Shown in pieces: positions 34,209-42,155 of a DNA stretch of 61,547 nt. The translations under genes were made by a program, and so were the position numbers. This DNA is from Chitinispirillaceae bacterium. GTDB lineage: Bacteria; Fibrobacterota; Chitinivibrionia; Chitinivibrionales; Chitinispirillaceae. How positions within the stretch are numbered: position 1 is the first letter of the stretch; each line of letters begins with the position of its first letter. The stretch is taken from contig JAFGDP010000107.1 in NCBI GenBank assembly GCA_016932075.1, positions 1-61,547 of the forward strand, read 5' to 3'. Below the pieces are notes generated by a model. That model was not told the origin of the DNA, did not search any database, and worked only from the letters and a program-made list of their open reading frames with translations.

Positions 34209-35705
34209 TTAGAAATGGTAGAACACCCCGCTCCGTACCGCAGGCAACGGCAGCAGGTCCGCTTCAAAAAGCAATTGCCACCGGGTGCCGAGTACCGTGC
34301 CGAGATTCAGCACCGGCAACATCGCCATTTTGCCGAGCTTCATCTCCGGAATCATTGCCTCTCCTAATATGTTTTCCCTCTCCCCTGAGCGGAAATCCAT
34401 GCCGAAGACACCCAGATTCAGGTAGGCCGTGTAAAGCGAGAAACGTGTCATAAGCACATGATCAACCCTGAACCCTATATCGATCATGACTGAATCTTTC
34501 TCGACCGGAACAGCGGAATCCCCCTCAACCGACGTTCGCACTTTGGCTATTCTGTCGAGTTTCATGCCGATATCGCCGAACAGTTTGCTGTAGGAAACGG
34601 AAATGTGGTCGCGGATAACGTCAAATCCCATGGTGAGGCCAGTGGGCATGCGCCACTCAAGGTCGCTTTGATAGGTCCTGCCGTTCTGCGTCCTGGTCGT
34701 GGTGTAGGTGACGCTGTCGGTGGCATTGGTCTGCAGGTTGATGCGCACGTCCGGATCGTTGAATGCATCAATGCTGGTAAAATCGACGCTCGTTTCAAAG
34801 GTTTCGGGATCAATGAAAAAAGGCAGTGCATAGGAGGCGAGCAGTTTCCCCTTGGCCCGCGTATTCAGGCCGAAACGTGAAACAAGCGAAAAACGCCATA
34901 CCTGGAACGCGAGCGACGGCGACCATACCTCGGCATCATAATAGCCGTACATGAGGCCGTGTACCCGCTCCGACGGATAATCGAGCTCGCCTTTGATCTC
35001 GATACCTCCCGCACCAGACCCTTCCGATTCCTCTATCCGGTATCTTCCCAGAAGATCAATGTCCACCTTGCCGCGCAGGTCAAACGAAAAAACATGGCGG
35101 TGCAGGGACAGTGCCGCCGTGAACCATTTGTTGTATTGAAACGCATAGGAAAACGTCATGGACTCCCAGTTCATGGAGAGGCTCAGCGGCACGTTGATGG
35201 TCCCGCGCAGAAGAAAGCTGACCCCCAGCGAATCGGTGTCCGGATTGAGGAATACATTGGGATTGCCGAGGATCGTCTGGTAGTTCATGTAGAAATTCTG
35301 GATGTTCGAAAAACTCGCCACCCCCCCGAGCATGGGCACGTCAACGCTCACGGTTATATTCGGATTCTGCCGCGCGCCGGCGCGCGGTTTGAAATCGTCG
35401 CCGTTTTTAATAAGGCTCGTATCGCTGAACATCTCATCCCAGGCAGGATCGAAAAGCGAGGTAAGGCTGCGGAGGTCGACGGTCTCCTCGACCGGAACGT
35501 TGAACCCGAAAAAACCCTTTGGCTGTTCAAACGACACATCGAGCGGCGACTTGAGCAGATCGTAATTGAATCCGATCGAGAGCTGTGCCTCGAATTTCGG
35601 CAGGTAGATGTTCAGGCCGAGGTCATCAAGATCGCTGTTTTCCTGTGCGTAAACGCCGATGACGCAACAGGCCACCGCCGCGTAAAGCACGTGCTTTTTG
35701 TCCAT
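34209..35705 (-). CDS. Outer-membrane beta-barrel protein
   Basis: A 498-residue protein with a Sec signal (VLYAAVACCVIGVYA) and a long series of amphipathic strands with alternating hydrophobic residues, ending GVFYHF with the C-terminal Phe used by the BAM complex. Regions such as LSLSMNWESMTFSYAFQYNKW and LWRFSLVSRFGLN-like strands fit a barrel of about 14-18 strands. I do not recognise a family. It is the first gene of the leftward surface unit, 105 bases before the giant protein gene. It could form the barrel or anchor for that protein, or be an independent porin-like protein. Confidence 0.72.
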   Translation of the reverse strand: MDKKHVLYAAVACCVIGVYAQENSDLDDLGLNIYLPKFEAQLSIGFNYDLLKSPLDVSFEQPKGFFGFNVPVEETVDLRSLTSLFDPAWDEMFSDTSLIKNGDDFKPRAGARQNPNITVSVDVPMLGGVASFSNIQNFYMNYQTILGNPNVFLNPDTDSLGVSFLLRGTINVPLSLSMNWESMTFSYAFQYNKWFTAALSLHRHVFSFDLRGKVDIDLLGRYRIEESEGSGAGGIEIKGELDYPSERVHGLMYGYYDAEVWSPSLAFQVWRFSLVSRFGLNTRAKGKLLASYALPFFIDPETFETSVDFTSIDAFNDPDVRINLQTNATDSVTYTTTRTQNGRTYQSDLEWRMPTGLTMGFDVIRDHISVSYSKLFGDIGMKLDRIAKVRTSVEGDSAVPVEKDSVMIDIGFRVDHVLMTRFSLYTAYLNLGVFGMDFRSGERENILGEAMIPEMKLGKMAMLPVLNLGTVLGTRWQLLFEADLLPLPAVRSGVFYHF

Positions 35706-35828
35706 GCATACCGTCCTTATGAGATTTCAAAGCGAAGAGGCTTTTGCATGATTATAGGCTCATAAATCGGGGATGTCAAGATTGTTTTCCTCCCTTTTCA
35801 CCGGGGGAAAACGGCAGGTCGCACAAAT

Positions 35829-35852
35829 AAAAAAGGCCGTCGCGAAACGGCC
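35829..35852 (-). terminator. Intrinsic terminator of the HU gene
   Basis: On the minus strand GGCCGT-TTCGCG-ACGGCC is followed by TTTTTTATTTG, about 30 bases after the HU stop. Confidence 0.85.
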
Positions 35853-35883
35853 CGGACAACGTGTCAAGCAGAGGCGGCAGCCG

Positions 35884-36192
35884 CTAGCTGATGGGATGCG
35901 TTTTCATCAGGTTCTCGCATATTTTCTTTTTCATGTCGCCCGAATACTTGAACAGGGGAACCAGCCTCCGATACAGCGGCACGACATCGCCGGTCTTGGG
36001 GTTCCGCGCAGGACGCGGTTTGCGCATTTTGGTATAAAAGGTACCAAACCCGCGGATCTCGATGCTTTTCTGCTGTTCCAGAAATTTCGAAATGGTTTCG
36101 AGAAGCTCCTCGACTACGATCTTGGTATCAGACTGGGTAAGCCCGGTCTGCTTGGCGACATCGGCGATCAGATCATGTTTTGTCGTGTTCAA
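35884..36192 (-). CDS. HU/IHF-family DNA-binding protein
   Basis: A 102-residue histone-like protein with the family signature IEIRGFGTFYTKMRKPRPARNPKTGD, the beta-arm that inserts into the DNA minor groove. The N-terminal helices (HDLIADVAKQTGLTQSDTKIVVEELLETI) match HU and IHF. It starts at TTG 36192, seven bases after AAGGAGG. The 12 residues at the C terminus are longer than standard HU. Sequence alone does not separate HU from IHF. It has its own promoter and terminator. Confidence 0.92.
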   Translation of the reverse strand: MNTTKHDLIADVAKQTGLTQSDTKIVVEELLETISKFLEQQKSIEIRGFGTFYTKMRKPRPARNPKTGDVVPLYRRLVPLFKYSGDMKKKICENLMKTHPIS

Positions 36193-36228
36193 GCGATATC
36201 CTCCTTGGACGAACTTGAATTCAATTAA

Positions 36229-36257
36229 AATATCCGATAAAGAGAAAAAAAAGTCAA
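36229..36257 (-). promoter_or_regulatory. Sigma70-type promoter for the HU gene
   Basis: On the minus strand TTGACT (36257-36252) and GATATT (36234-36229) are separated by 17 bases; the start codon is 37 bases downstream of the -10 box. The T8 run within the spacer is notable. Confidence 0.5.
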
Positions 36258-36303
36258 GTCATAAAAATGATGACCGGGTTTTTTTTTCCGCGTACGAAAT
36301 CCC

Positions 36304-37920
36304 TCATGCGGTGAGCCGTCCCCGCTTCGCCTGTCGCACGCGAAACAGCCGCGGATCAACAAACGCGCGCTGGATGAACAATCTGTTCCCCGTACGGGCA
36401 CCATATTGGGGAATAAGCGAGAAACAACGTTTGAATTTTTTTTCAAAGGATCTCATCGACAACGCCTTTCGCACAGCATCGCGATTGCGGACCAGCGCCA
36501 AGGTAGGAAACCGGTCCGGCGTCATGCAACGGCCGGGCCACCCAGGGTGCCGCCGGTCGAGAAGCGAACGCCACGCCGAGCGCATGGCAGCCGAGGAAAG
36601 GATTTTCGTAAGCAGGTAAATCTGGTCCGCGTCATCAAGAAGGGCGAAGTCAATGTATTCCTGGTCGATCAACCGTGACGCGTTTCTTAAAAAAACCTCC
36701 CGCACGGTTTTTTGCCGCAGGTATCCCCTCGCGATTGCGGCATATTTTCTCTTGAGACGCGCCGTATCCACCCATGCCCGCGGAACCGGCAACTGTTCAT
36801 AGAGCAGGCTGTTCCGTATGCCCGCGCCATACGAAAATCCTATCGGACGACGGCCGACAACCGGCAGGTTCGATAGAAACGGTTCGTACAGATAGTAGCC
36901 GAAGCTTTCGGCAATCGACGTGGACAGCACGGCGTCGGACACCGAATACATACATGAAACAGGATCGATTCCTGATACTGCGTCCCGACCGAATGCCTGT
37001 GCAATGACCCGCTGCGCATCAGTAATGACCGGCAGAGAGAACCGTGTAACAAGCCGCTTAATGGTATCGTGCAGCATTCGGTCCGAGCGGGACGATCCCG
37101 ACGTCCCGAGAAGCAGTCCGGCATCATACACGAGACAGGCGACCGCAATCGCTTCAACAGGATTTTTACGGGCAATGGTCCTCGCCGGATACGCGAAAAG
37201 CGGCCTGCTTGGATCAAGCGATATGCACTGCTTCCTGCAATAGCGAGAGAGCCGGTTTCGTGTCTGTTCCTTCTCCTCTGCCGATAACCGCGCTCCCTGC
37301 TGAACCACCGGATTATGCAGAAATGAAGCCGCGAATCCGCACTGTTGAAAAAGACGCCGCAGCGACGCGTTTACCGTCACATGATGCACTGCCCCGCCTT
37401 TCAAGAAACAATCAGCGCCTATTTTGATCCCCTTCATTTCAAGCCGCTGTGCGGCTTTCAACTGTTCAACCCTCCCCTCTTCGGCGCAATCGTGGACAAT
37501 GGAAAAAAACCGGTACTGGTCCGCGCGATCCCGGAACTGACGTGCCAGTGCGGCAAAAGCCGAAACCAGCGCCGCGTTCTTCATCAACGTCATGTTATGG
37601 GCGGCCAGCACGACCGGTTTTTTCATTTCCGGCGAGGAAAGCAGCGCCAGGAGTTGTTCAAGTATCCGTTTCTTTGCCCCGTTAAAAGCGCGGACAGAGG
37701 CGAACTCAGCGTACCCGGCATCAGGAACCGTTACCAGTGACCTCTGCGGAAACTCGTCGAATCGTGAATCAGGATCATGCGCGCACACGAGCAGACAGGA
37801 CCCGGGATCGCCTGAAAAAACCCTGCGAAACGCGCGGGCATACCAGCGCATCACCTGGGTGACGCCGCACGGGCGGTCGTGGTAATGAAGCTGGAGCAGG
37901 GTACGGGGACTTTCTCGCAT
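36304..37920 (-). CDS. Glycosyltransferase-like protein (GT4/GT-B type)
   Basis: A 538-residue protein with GT-B type features: an N-terminal domain opening LLQLHYHDRPCGVTQVMRWY, a VTVNASLRRLFQQCGF/HNPVVQ link region, a PLFAYPARTIARKNPVEAI phosphate-binding-loop area like 'vgr....Kn', and SCMYSVSDAVLSTSIAESFGYYLYEPFLS, which matches the GT4 E-x-F-G-x-x-x-x-E nucleotide-sugar motif. It would transfer a sugar from a nucleotide donor to an unknown acceptor. The ATG at 37920 is preceded by GGGAAGGGG. It begins 19 bases after the xerD stop, an unusual operon partner. The C-terminal 100 residues are basic. Confidence 0.68.
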   Translation of the reverse strand: MRESPRTLLQLHYHDRPCGVTQVMRWYARAFRRVFSGDPGSCLLVCAHDPDSRFDEFPQRSLVTVPDAGYAEFASVRAFNGAKKRILEQLLALLSSPEMKKPVVLAAHNMTLMKNAALVSAFAALARQFRDRADQYRFFSIVHDCAEEGRVEQLKAAQRLEMKGIKIGADCFLKGGAVHHVTVNASLRRLFQQCGFAASFLHNPVVQQGARLSAEEKEQTRNRLSRYCRKQCISLDPSRPLFAYPARTIARKNPVEAIAVACLVYDAGLLLGTSGSSRSDRMLHDTIKRLVTRFSLPVITDAQRVIAQAFGRDAVSGIDPVSCMYSVSDAVLSTSIAESFGYYLYEPFLSNLPVVGRRPIGFSYGAGIRNSLLYEQLPVPRAWVDTARLKRKYAAIARGYLRQKTVREVFLRNASRLIDQEYIDFALLDDADQIYLLTKILSSAAMRSAWRSLLDRRHPGWPGRCMTPDRFPTLALVRNRDAVRKALSMRSFEKKFKRCFSLIPQYGARTGNRLFIQRAFVDPRLFRVRQAKRGRLTA

Positions 37921-37939
37921 GCCGGCACACCCCTTCCCT

Positions 37940-38851
37940 TCACCCTTGTTCCGGTTTCCGGAACCGAGGATGAAACGTCCGGTGCACCTCCCTGAGGTAT
38001 TCCCGGTCGACATGGGTGTAGATCTCCGTGGTCACGATACTGGCATGCCCGAGCATCTCCTGGACCGTTCGCAGGTCGGCGCCGCCCTCAAGCAGGTGCG
38101 TGGCGAACGAGTGGCGGAACGTATGGGGCGACACTTTTTTCTTCAATCCCGAGCGCCGCACATAATGCCTGATGATTTTCCATATTCCCATGCGCGTAAA
38201 CGCGGTCCCGCGGTAATTGAGAAACACGGTGCTGTCGGTCCGCTGCCGCGTGTAAAACGGTCGCTCGGTCTCGAAATAGCGCGTGATCCAGTACAACGCG
38301 ACCTCACCGATCGGAACGATGCGCTCCTTGGCGCCCTTGCCGAAAATACGCACCAGTCCTTCGTCCCACAGGATATGCTCCTGCGCAAACGACGAGAGCT
38401 CGGACACGCGCATGCCGGTGGCATAGAGTGTTTCAAGCATTGCCCGGTCGCGTACGCCGCCCCGCCTCGCCGTGTCGACCGCTTCGAGCAGCTTTTCGAT
38501 CTCCTCAACGGTCAGCACCATCGGCAAATACCTGCTCGACCGCGGGCTTTCGAGAAGCCCGGTGGGATCGTTGTCAACCGCGCCCTCGGCCGCGGCGAAA
38601 GCGAAATAGCTCCGCAGCGACGAGAGCGTGCGCTGTATCGATGCCGGCGCGAACCCCACGTCAAAAAGCGCCCGGACATACGCTGCGAGATGTTCCGGTG
38701 TCACACTGTTCAGGCCGTCAATGCCCTGCTGATGAAGATATGCTCCCAGCCGCGTCAGATCGAACCGGTATGACTCGACCGTATTGTCGGAAAGAGCACG
38801 CTCAAGTTTTAAAAAGGAGACGAACTCGTCAACGAGGGGAATTTTTTCCAT
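37940..38851 (-). CDS. xerD: Tyrosine recombinase XerD
   Basis: A 303-residue site-specific recombinase for chromosome dimer resolution. The N-terminal SAM-like domain ([23 protein letters not shown]) is followed by the catalytic domain with all active residues: Arg in TGMRVSEL, Lys in [10 protein letters not shown], His-x-x-Arg in [14 protein letters not shown], His in MLGHASI, and nucleophile Tyr in TTEIYTHVD. Length and the LERALSDNT start favour XerD over XerC or a phage integrase. No ribosome-binding site precedes the ATG at 38851, but TATATTAT-like sequence lies just upstream, so the mRNA may be nearly leaderless. No dif site is seen. Confidence 0.9.
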   Translation of the reverse strand: MEKIPLVDEFVSFLKLERALSDNTVESYRFDLTRLGAYLHQQGIDGLNSVTPEHLAAYVRALFDVGFAPASIQRTLSSLRSYFAFAAAEGAVDNDPTGLLESPRSSRYLPMVLTVEEIEKLLEAVDTARRGGVRDRAMLETLYATGMRVSELSSFAQEHILWDEGLVRIFGKGAKERIVPIGEVALYWITRYFETERPFYTRQRTDSTVFLNYRGTAFTRMGIWKIIRHYVRRSGLKKKVSPHTFRHSFATHLLEGGADLRTVQEMLGHASIVTTEIYTHVDREYLREVHRTFHPRFRKPEQG

Positions 38852-39067
38852 GGTTGTTACATATAATATAATAACGCGGAAGCGTGCAGGTGGACAAGCC
38901 CTGAACCGGTCCCGTCGCCGTTTTGCCGGCATGGACCGGTTAGTTGCGTTTTTTCATATCGCATCGAAAACAGACGTGCGCTATGGAAAAAGTATATTCA
39001 TCATGTCGCTTCCCTGAAATACCGGTGTGATAAGAAGCTGATTCTCCGCACAGGCAACATAGCGTAC

Positions 39068-40702
39068 ATGAACACGAATGATAAAAAAATGACGGCGCAT
39101 AAACAGCGCTATTTCGTTGCGTGCGCGGCAGCATCGCTGGTATTAATAGTCATCGCGTCTTGGTTTAGTTTCGGTTTTTACGGGTATGATGAGCATTTTC
39201 AAATGTTGGAACCGGTGAGCGTCAAACTGGGATGGAGTTCGTTCGATCAGCTACCGTGGGATTTCCAGCAGCATGACCGGCAATGGTTTCAACCTTTTTT
39301 TTATTATATCATCGCCAGGCTGGCGCTGTGGTTCGGGATTGAGAATCCGCTTGCATTGAATTTCATATTCAAACTCGCAACCGGATTATTTGGCTGGACG
39401 GCACTGGTGGTATTGGCAAGGTATTGCTTTCGATGGATCGACACCGAACGATCATACTCCATATTGGTTGCGACGACATTCCTCAGCTGGTTCATTCCGT
39501 TCATTCTAGTCAGAACATCATCCGAGACGTTTTCCGGGACATTATTCATGCTGGGAATGGTCACGCTGCTGTGGTGGAGCGATCGATTGCCGGCATTCCG
39601 TAATTTGTGCATGTCGGCAGGATGGGGCCTTTTCGCGGGGTTACTGCTGGGATGCGCGTTCATGGCGCGTTATCAAGTGATGGTGATGGTTGCCGGGCTG
39701 TTTTCCTGGGTAATCGTTTTTAAAAAAGAAAAAATCAGGATTTCTGTCATCGCCGCAGCGGGATTTCTCATTGCATTGGTTCTCGGCATAGCTATTGACA
39801 AATGGGGATATGGGGCCTGGGTCAATGTCCCTTGGAACTATTTCAAGGCGCAGATCATCTATGGTGTCGCATCGGGATTCGGAACGGATCCATTCTATGG
39901 GTATCTATACCTATTGCCCGGCAATCCGTTTTTTGTGCTTGTTGCGGTCATCATGGTTGCATGCATAACCTTCTGGATTAAGCGACCTGCGCACATCATA
40001 ACATGGGTGACCCTGCCTTTTTTCCTGGTGCATTGTTTCATCAGCCACAAGGAGCCGCGATTCATGTGGCCGCTGGCAGTATACGCGGGACTGTATTGCG
40101 CCGTTGCCTTTGGTCCGGCTTCGTGGATCTGGAGCAGAAGGATGGCTCCGGTGAGAGTGCCGATCTATGCGCTGAATGCCGTCGCCCTGCTGCTGTTGTG
40201 TCTGATACCGATCAACCCTGATATGCAAATGCAGCGATTCATCAAAACGCACTGGCCTTCCGAGTTTGCCTGCCTCACCATCAATTATGATCCGTTTAGA
40301 ATTCACTCCATGACAGCTTCGTTCTTTCGGCCGACACGGTATTCGATCACGACCGTCAGCGATTATGATTCGCTGGAAAAACAGTGCTCACGTCTTGATC
40401 GTCCGATCTACTTTTCAGCCTATCATAAAGAATTTCCTGCACAGGCTTCCGCGCTATCATCGCGCGTGCATGTCGTGCATGCTTCAATTTCCATTAAACG
40501 GCGGATATATATGGTTACAGCCCGCTGGTTTCCATCAATTGCGGCGATGCTGGATTCCCGGCCGTGGGATGGATCGATCCGGTATCTGTACCGGATAGAT
40601 CCACCACTACTCCCCCACAAACGGATTGCTCTTTCTCTCCCTGCCGATGGTCGTTCTTCCGCCGTGTCCCGGACAGACGGCCGTTCCATCAGGCAGCGTT
40701 AA
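39068..40702 (+). CDS. GT22-like polyprenyl-phosphate mannosyltransferase
   Basis: A 544-residue integral membrane glycosyltransferase (GT-C fold) with about ten hydrophobic segments. The first loop carries GYDEHFQMLEP near residue 40, the acidic catalytic pair of GT-C enzymes. SHKEPRFMWP near 325 matches the HKExRF motif of the GT22 family (eukaryotic ALG9, ALG12, PIG-B). These use lipid-linked mannose on the periplasmic or luminal side. The last third is soluble. Its final 96 bases overlap the convergent MBL hydrolase gene, so the last 32 residues are encoded antisense to that gene. A later ATG at 39089 is possible. Base composition looks somewhat more AT-rich than the flanks. Confidence 0.8.
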   Translation: MNTNDKKMTAHKQRYFVACAAASLVLIVIASWFSFGFYGYDEHFQMLEPVSVKLGWSSFDQLPWDFQQHDRQWFQPFFYYIIARLALWFGIENPLALNFIFKLATGLFGWTALVVLARYCFRWIDTERSYSILVATTFLSWFIPFILVRTSSETFSGTLFMLGMVTLLWWSDRLPAFRNLCMSAGWGLFAGLLLGCAFMARYQVMVMVAGLFSWVIVFKKEKIRISVIAAAGFLIALVLGIAIDKWGYGAWVNVPWNYFKAQIIYGVASGFGTDPFYGYLYLLPGNPFFVLVAVIMVACITFWIKRPAHIITWVTLPFFLVHCFISHKEPRFMWPLAVYAGLYCAVAFGPASWIWSRRMAPVRVPIYALNAVALLLLCLIPINPDMQMQRFIKTHWPSEFACLTINYDPFRIHSMTASFFRPTRYSITTVSDYDSLEKQCSRLDRPIYFSAYHKEFPAQASALSSRVHVVHASISIKRRIYMVTARWFPSIAAMLDSRPWDGSIRYLYRIDPPLLPHKRIALSLPADGRSSAVSRTDGRSIRQR

Positions 40703-41230
40703 AAGCTTCGTTTTAATCGAAGCGATGAGTTCCGGCCCGTTCCCACCGGGCAGGTCGCTCCTGCCGATGGACCCGGCAAACAGCGAGTCGCCGCAGAAAC
40801 AGCAGGTATCGATAATGAACGCGCACCCGCCGGGCGTATGGCCCGGAACATGACGCACGTCAATTGAAAAACCGTTGATGGTAACCCTGCCTTCCTCAAT
40901 CGGCCCGGTCGTGATGTCGAGCGAAAATTCATCGCCGAACCATGCCGACCCGTTGAGCTGCGCGTTGGCGAGATAGGGCGCTTCGAGAGGATGAATGTAC
41001 ACCGGGACCGGGCCCAAGGAGTCGTGGATCTCCGGGACCCCGGTAATATGGTCGAAATGGGAATGGGTCAGGAGTATGGCCTCGCACGACCACGCTTCTT
41101 TTCTGATTTTCTGTACGATCTCTTCGCAGCCGAACGCGGGATCAATTACCATACAGCTGTTTCCACCATTGTCGACCAGCCACGTATTGGTCTCGATAGG
41201 GCCGGTGGTAAATCGATGAACGGTTATCAT
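40607..41230 (-). CDS. Metallo-beta-lactamase-fold hydrolase (glyoxalase II-like)
   Basis: A 207-residue MBL-fold protein: THSHFDHITG near residue 55 supplies the two-metal HxHxDH set, then HVPGHTPGG near 115, GDSLFAGSIGRSDLPGG near 140 and VCPGHGGRTTIGRE near 187. The compact length and GRSDLP/NPF ending match the YcbL-type group of small hydrolases related to glyoxalase II. It would hydrolyse thioesters or similar substrates. It lies 22 bases after murB in the same leftward unit. The 3' end overlaps the convergent GT22-like gene by 96 bases. Confidence 0.88.
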   Translation of the reverse strand: MITVHRFTTGPIETNTWLVDNGGNSCMVIDPAFGCEEIVQKIRKEAWSCEAILLTHSHFDHITGVPEIHDSLGPVPVYIHPLEAPYLANAQLNGSAWFGDEFSLDITTGPIEEGRVTINGFSIDVRHVPGHTPGGCAFIIDTCCFCGDSLFAGSIGRSDLPGGNGPELIASIKTKLLTLPDGTAVCPGHGGRTTIGRERKSNPFVGE

Positions 41231-41252
41231 GGCGTACCCGTACGGTTGAAGG

Positions 41253-42155
41253 TTATTCCTGATCAGGGGAATAAAGCGGTTCCTCGAACGCACCTGCAAA
41301 AATTACTTCAGGCTCAAGCAGAATGCCGCTCATGGCATACGCTTTTTTCTGGATTGCAACGATCAGGTGCCGCACCTGGGCAGCGGTGCCGTTGCCGTGG
41401 TTTACGATGAAATTCGCATGCTTTTCCGACACCGACACGTTGCCGTAGCGCATGCCCTTGAGCCCCGCTTTCTCAATGAGCGCACCTGCGTAGGTGCCTT
41501 GCGGCCGCTTGAACACGCTCCCGCAGTTTGGCAGGTCCAGGGGCTGTTTGTCGCGCCGTTTTCCAAGGATATCGTTCCTTCGCGCGAGCAGCTCGTCCCT
41601 TTTGGCCTCACGGAACCTGAAACTCGCCGAGAGGACGATCGCCTCTTTTCCCTTGAGCGCGCTGGCCCGGTATCCCATGTCAAGCTCCTGCGCCGGGACG
41701 TTCTTCACTGCCATGTCGCGCGTGTCCAGATACGCTGCGGAAACGAGCGTGTCGGCGATTTCCGCGGAATAGGCGCCCGCGTTCATGATCACAGCCCCGG
41801 CGACCGTGCCCGGAATCCCGCTGAGATATTCGAGTCCTGCCTGTCCCCGGTCAATCGATTCCCTGACCAGCCGGTCAAGCGGGACGCCGGCCTGCGCAGT
41901 CGCGCCGCGGCCGTCCCACTCGACGGCCTGCAGTCCTGCGGAGGTGTTCATGACCAGGCCCGGCCACCCCTGGTCGCTGACCAGCAGGTTCGAGCCTTTT
42001 CCAAGGACAAGCAGCGGCAGCGACTGCCCGCGAGCGAAACGGACCGCCTCCATGACCTCGTCCGCGTCACGGGGCGCGGCATACCACTTAGCAGGACCGC
42101 CTATCCGAAATGTCGTCTTGTCATGAAGAGGGACGTCTGGCTGGAGGTCAATCAT
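41253..42155 (-). CDS. murB: UDP-N-acetylenolpyruvoylglucosamine reductase
   Basis: MurB, 300 residues, performs the NADPH-dependent reduction that gives UDP-N-acetylmuramic acid for peptidoglycan. FAD-domain motifs include TTFRIGGPA near 16, LLVLGKGSNLLVSD and GLEYLSGIPGTVAGAVIMNAGAY. The substrate motif is MGYRAS, the catalytic Ser lies in NCGSVFKRP, and the final Glu in LLEPEV. It is the type I form. The start may be ATG 42155 (8-base overlap with the upstream HD-GYP gene) or 42173 (26-base overlap); neither has a strong ribosome-binding site, suggesting translational coupling. No other mur genes are adjacent, which is unusual. Confidence 0.92.
   Translation of the reverse strand: MIDLQPDVPLHDKTTFRIGGPAKWYAAPRDADEVMEAVRFARGQSLPLLVLGKGSNLLVSDQGWPGLVMNTSAGLQAVEWDGRGATAQAGVPLDRLVRESIDRGQAGLEYLSGIPGTVAGAVIMNAGAYSAEIADTLVSAAYLDTRDMAVKNVPAQELDMGYRASALKGKEAIVLSASFRFREAKRDELLARRNDILGKRRDKQPLDLPNCGSVFKRPQGTYAGALIEKAGLKGMRYGNVSVSEKHANFIVNHGNGTAAQVRHLIVAIQKKAYAMSGILLEPEVIFAGAFEEPLYSPDQE

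Noticed and set aside
37940..38851. Tyrosine recombinase as integrase of a mobile element
   Set aside because: Length and motifs match XerD, and no attachment-site repeats, phage or plasmid genes surround it.
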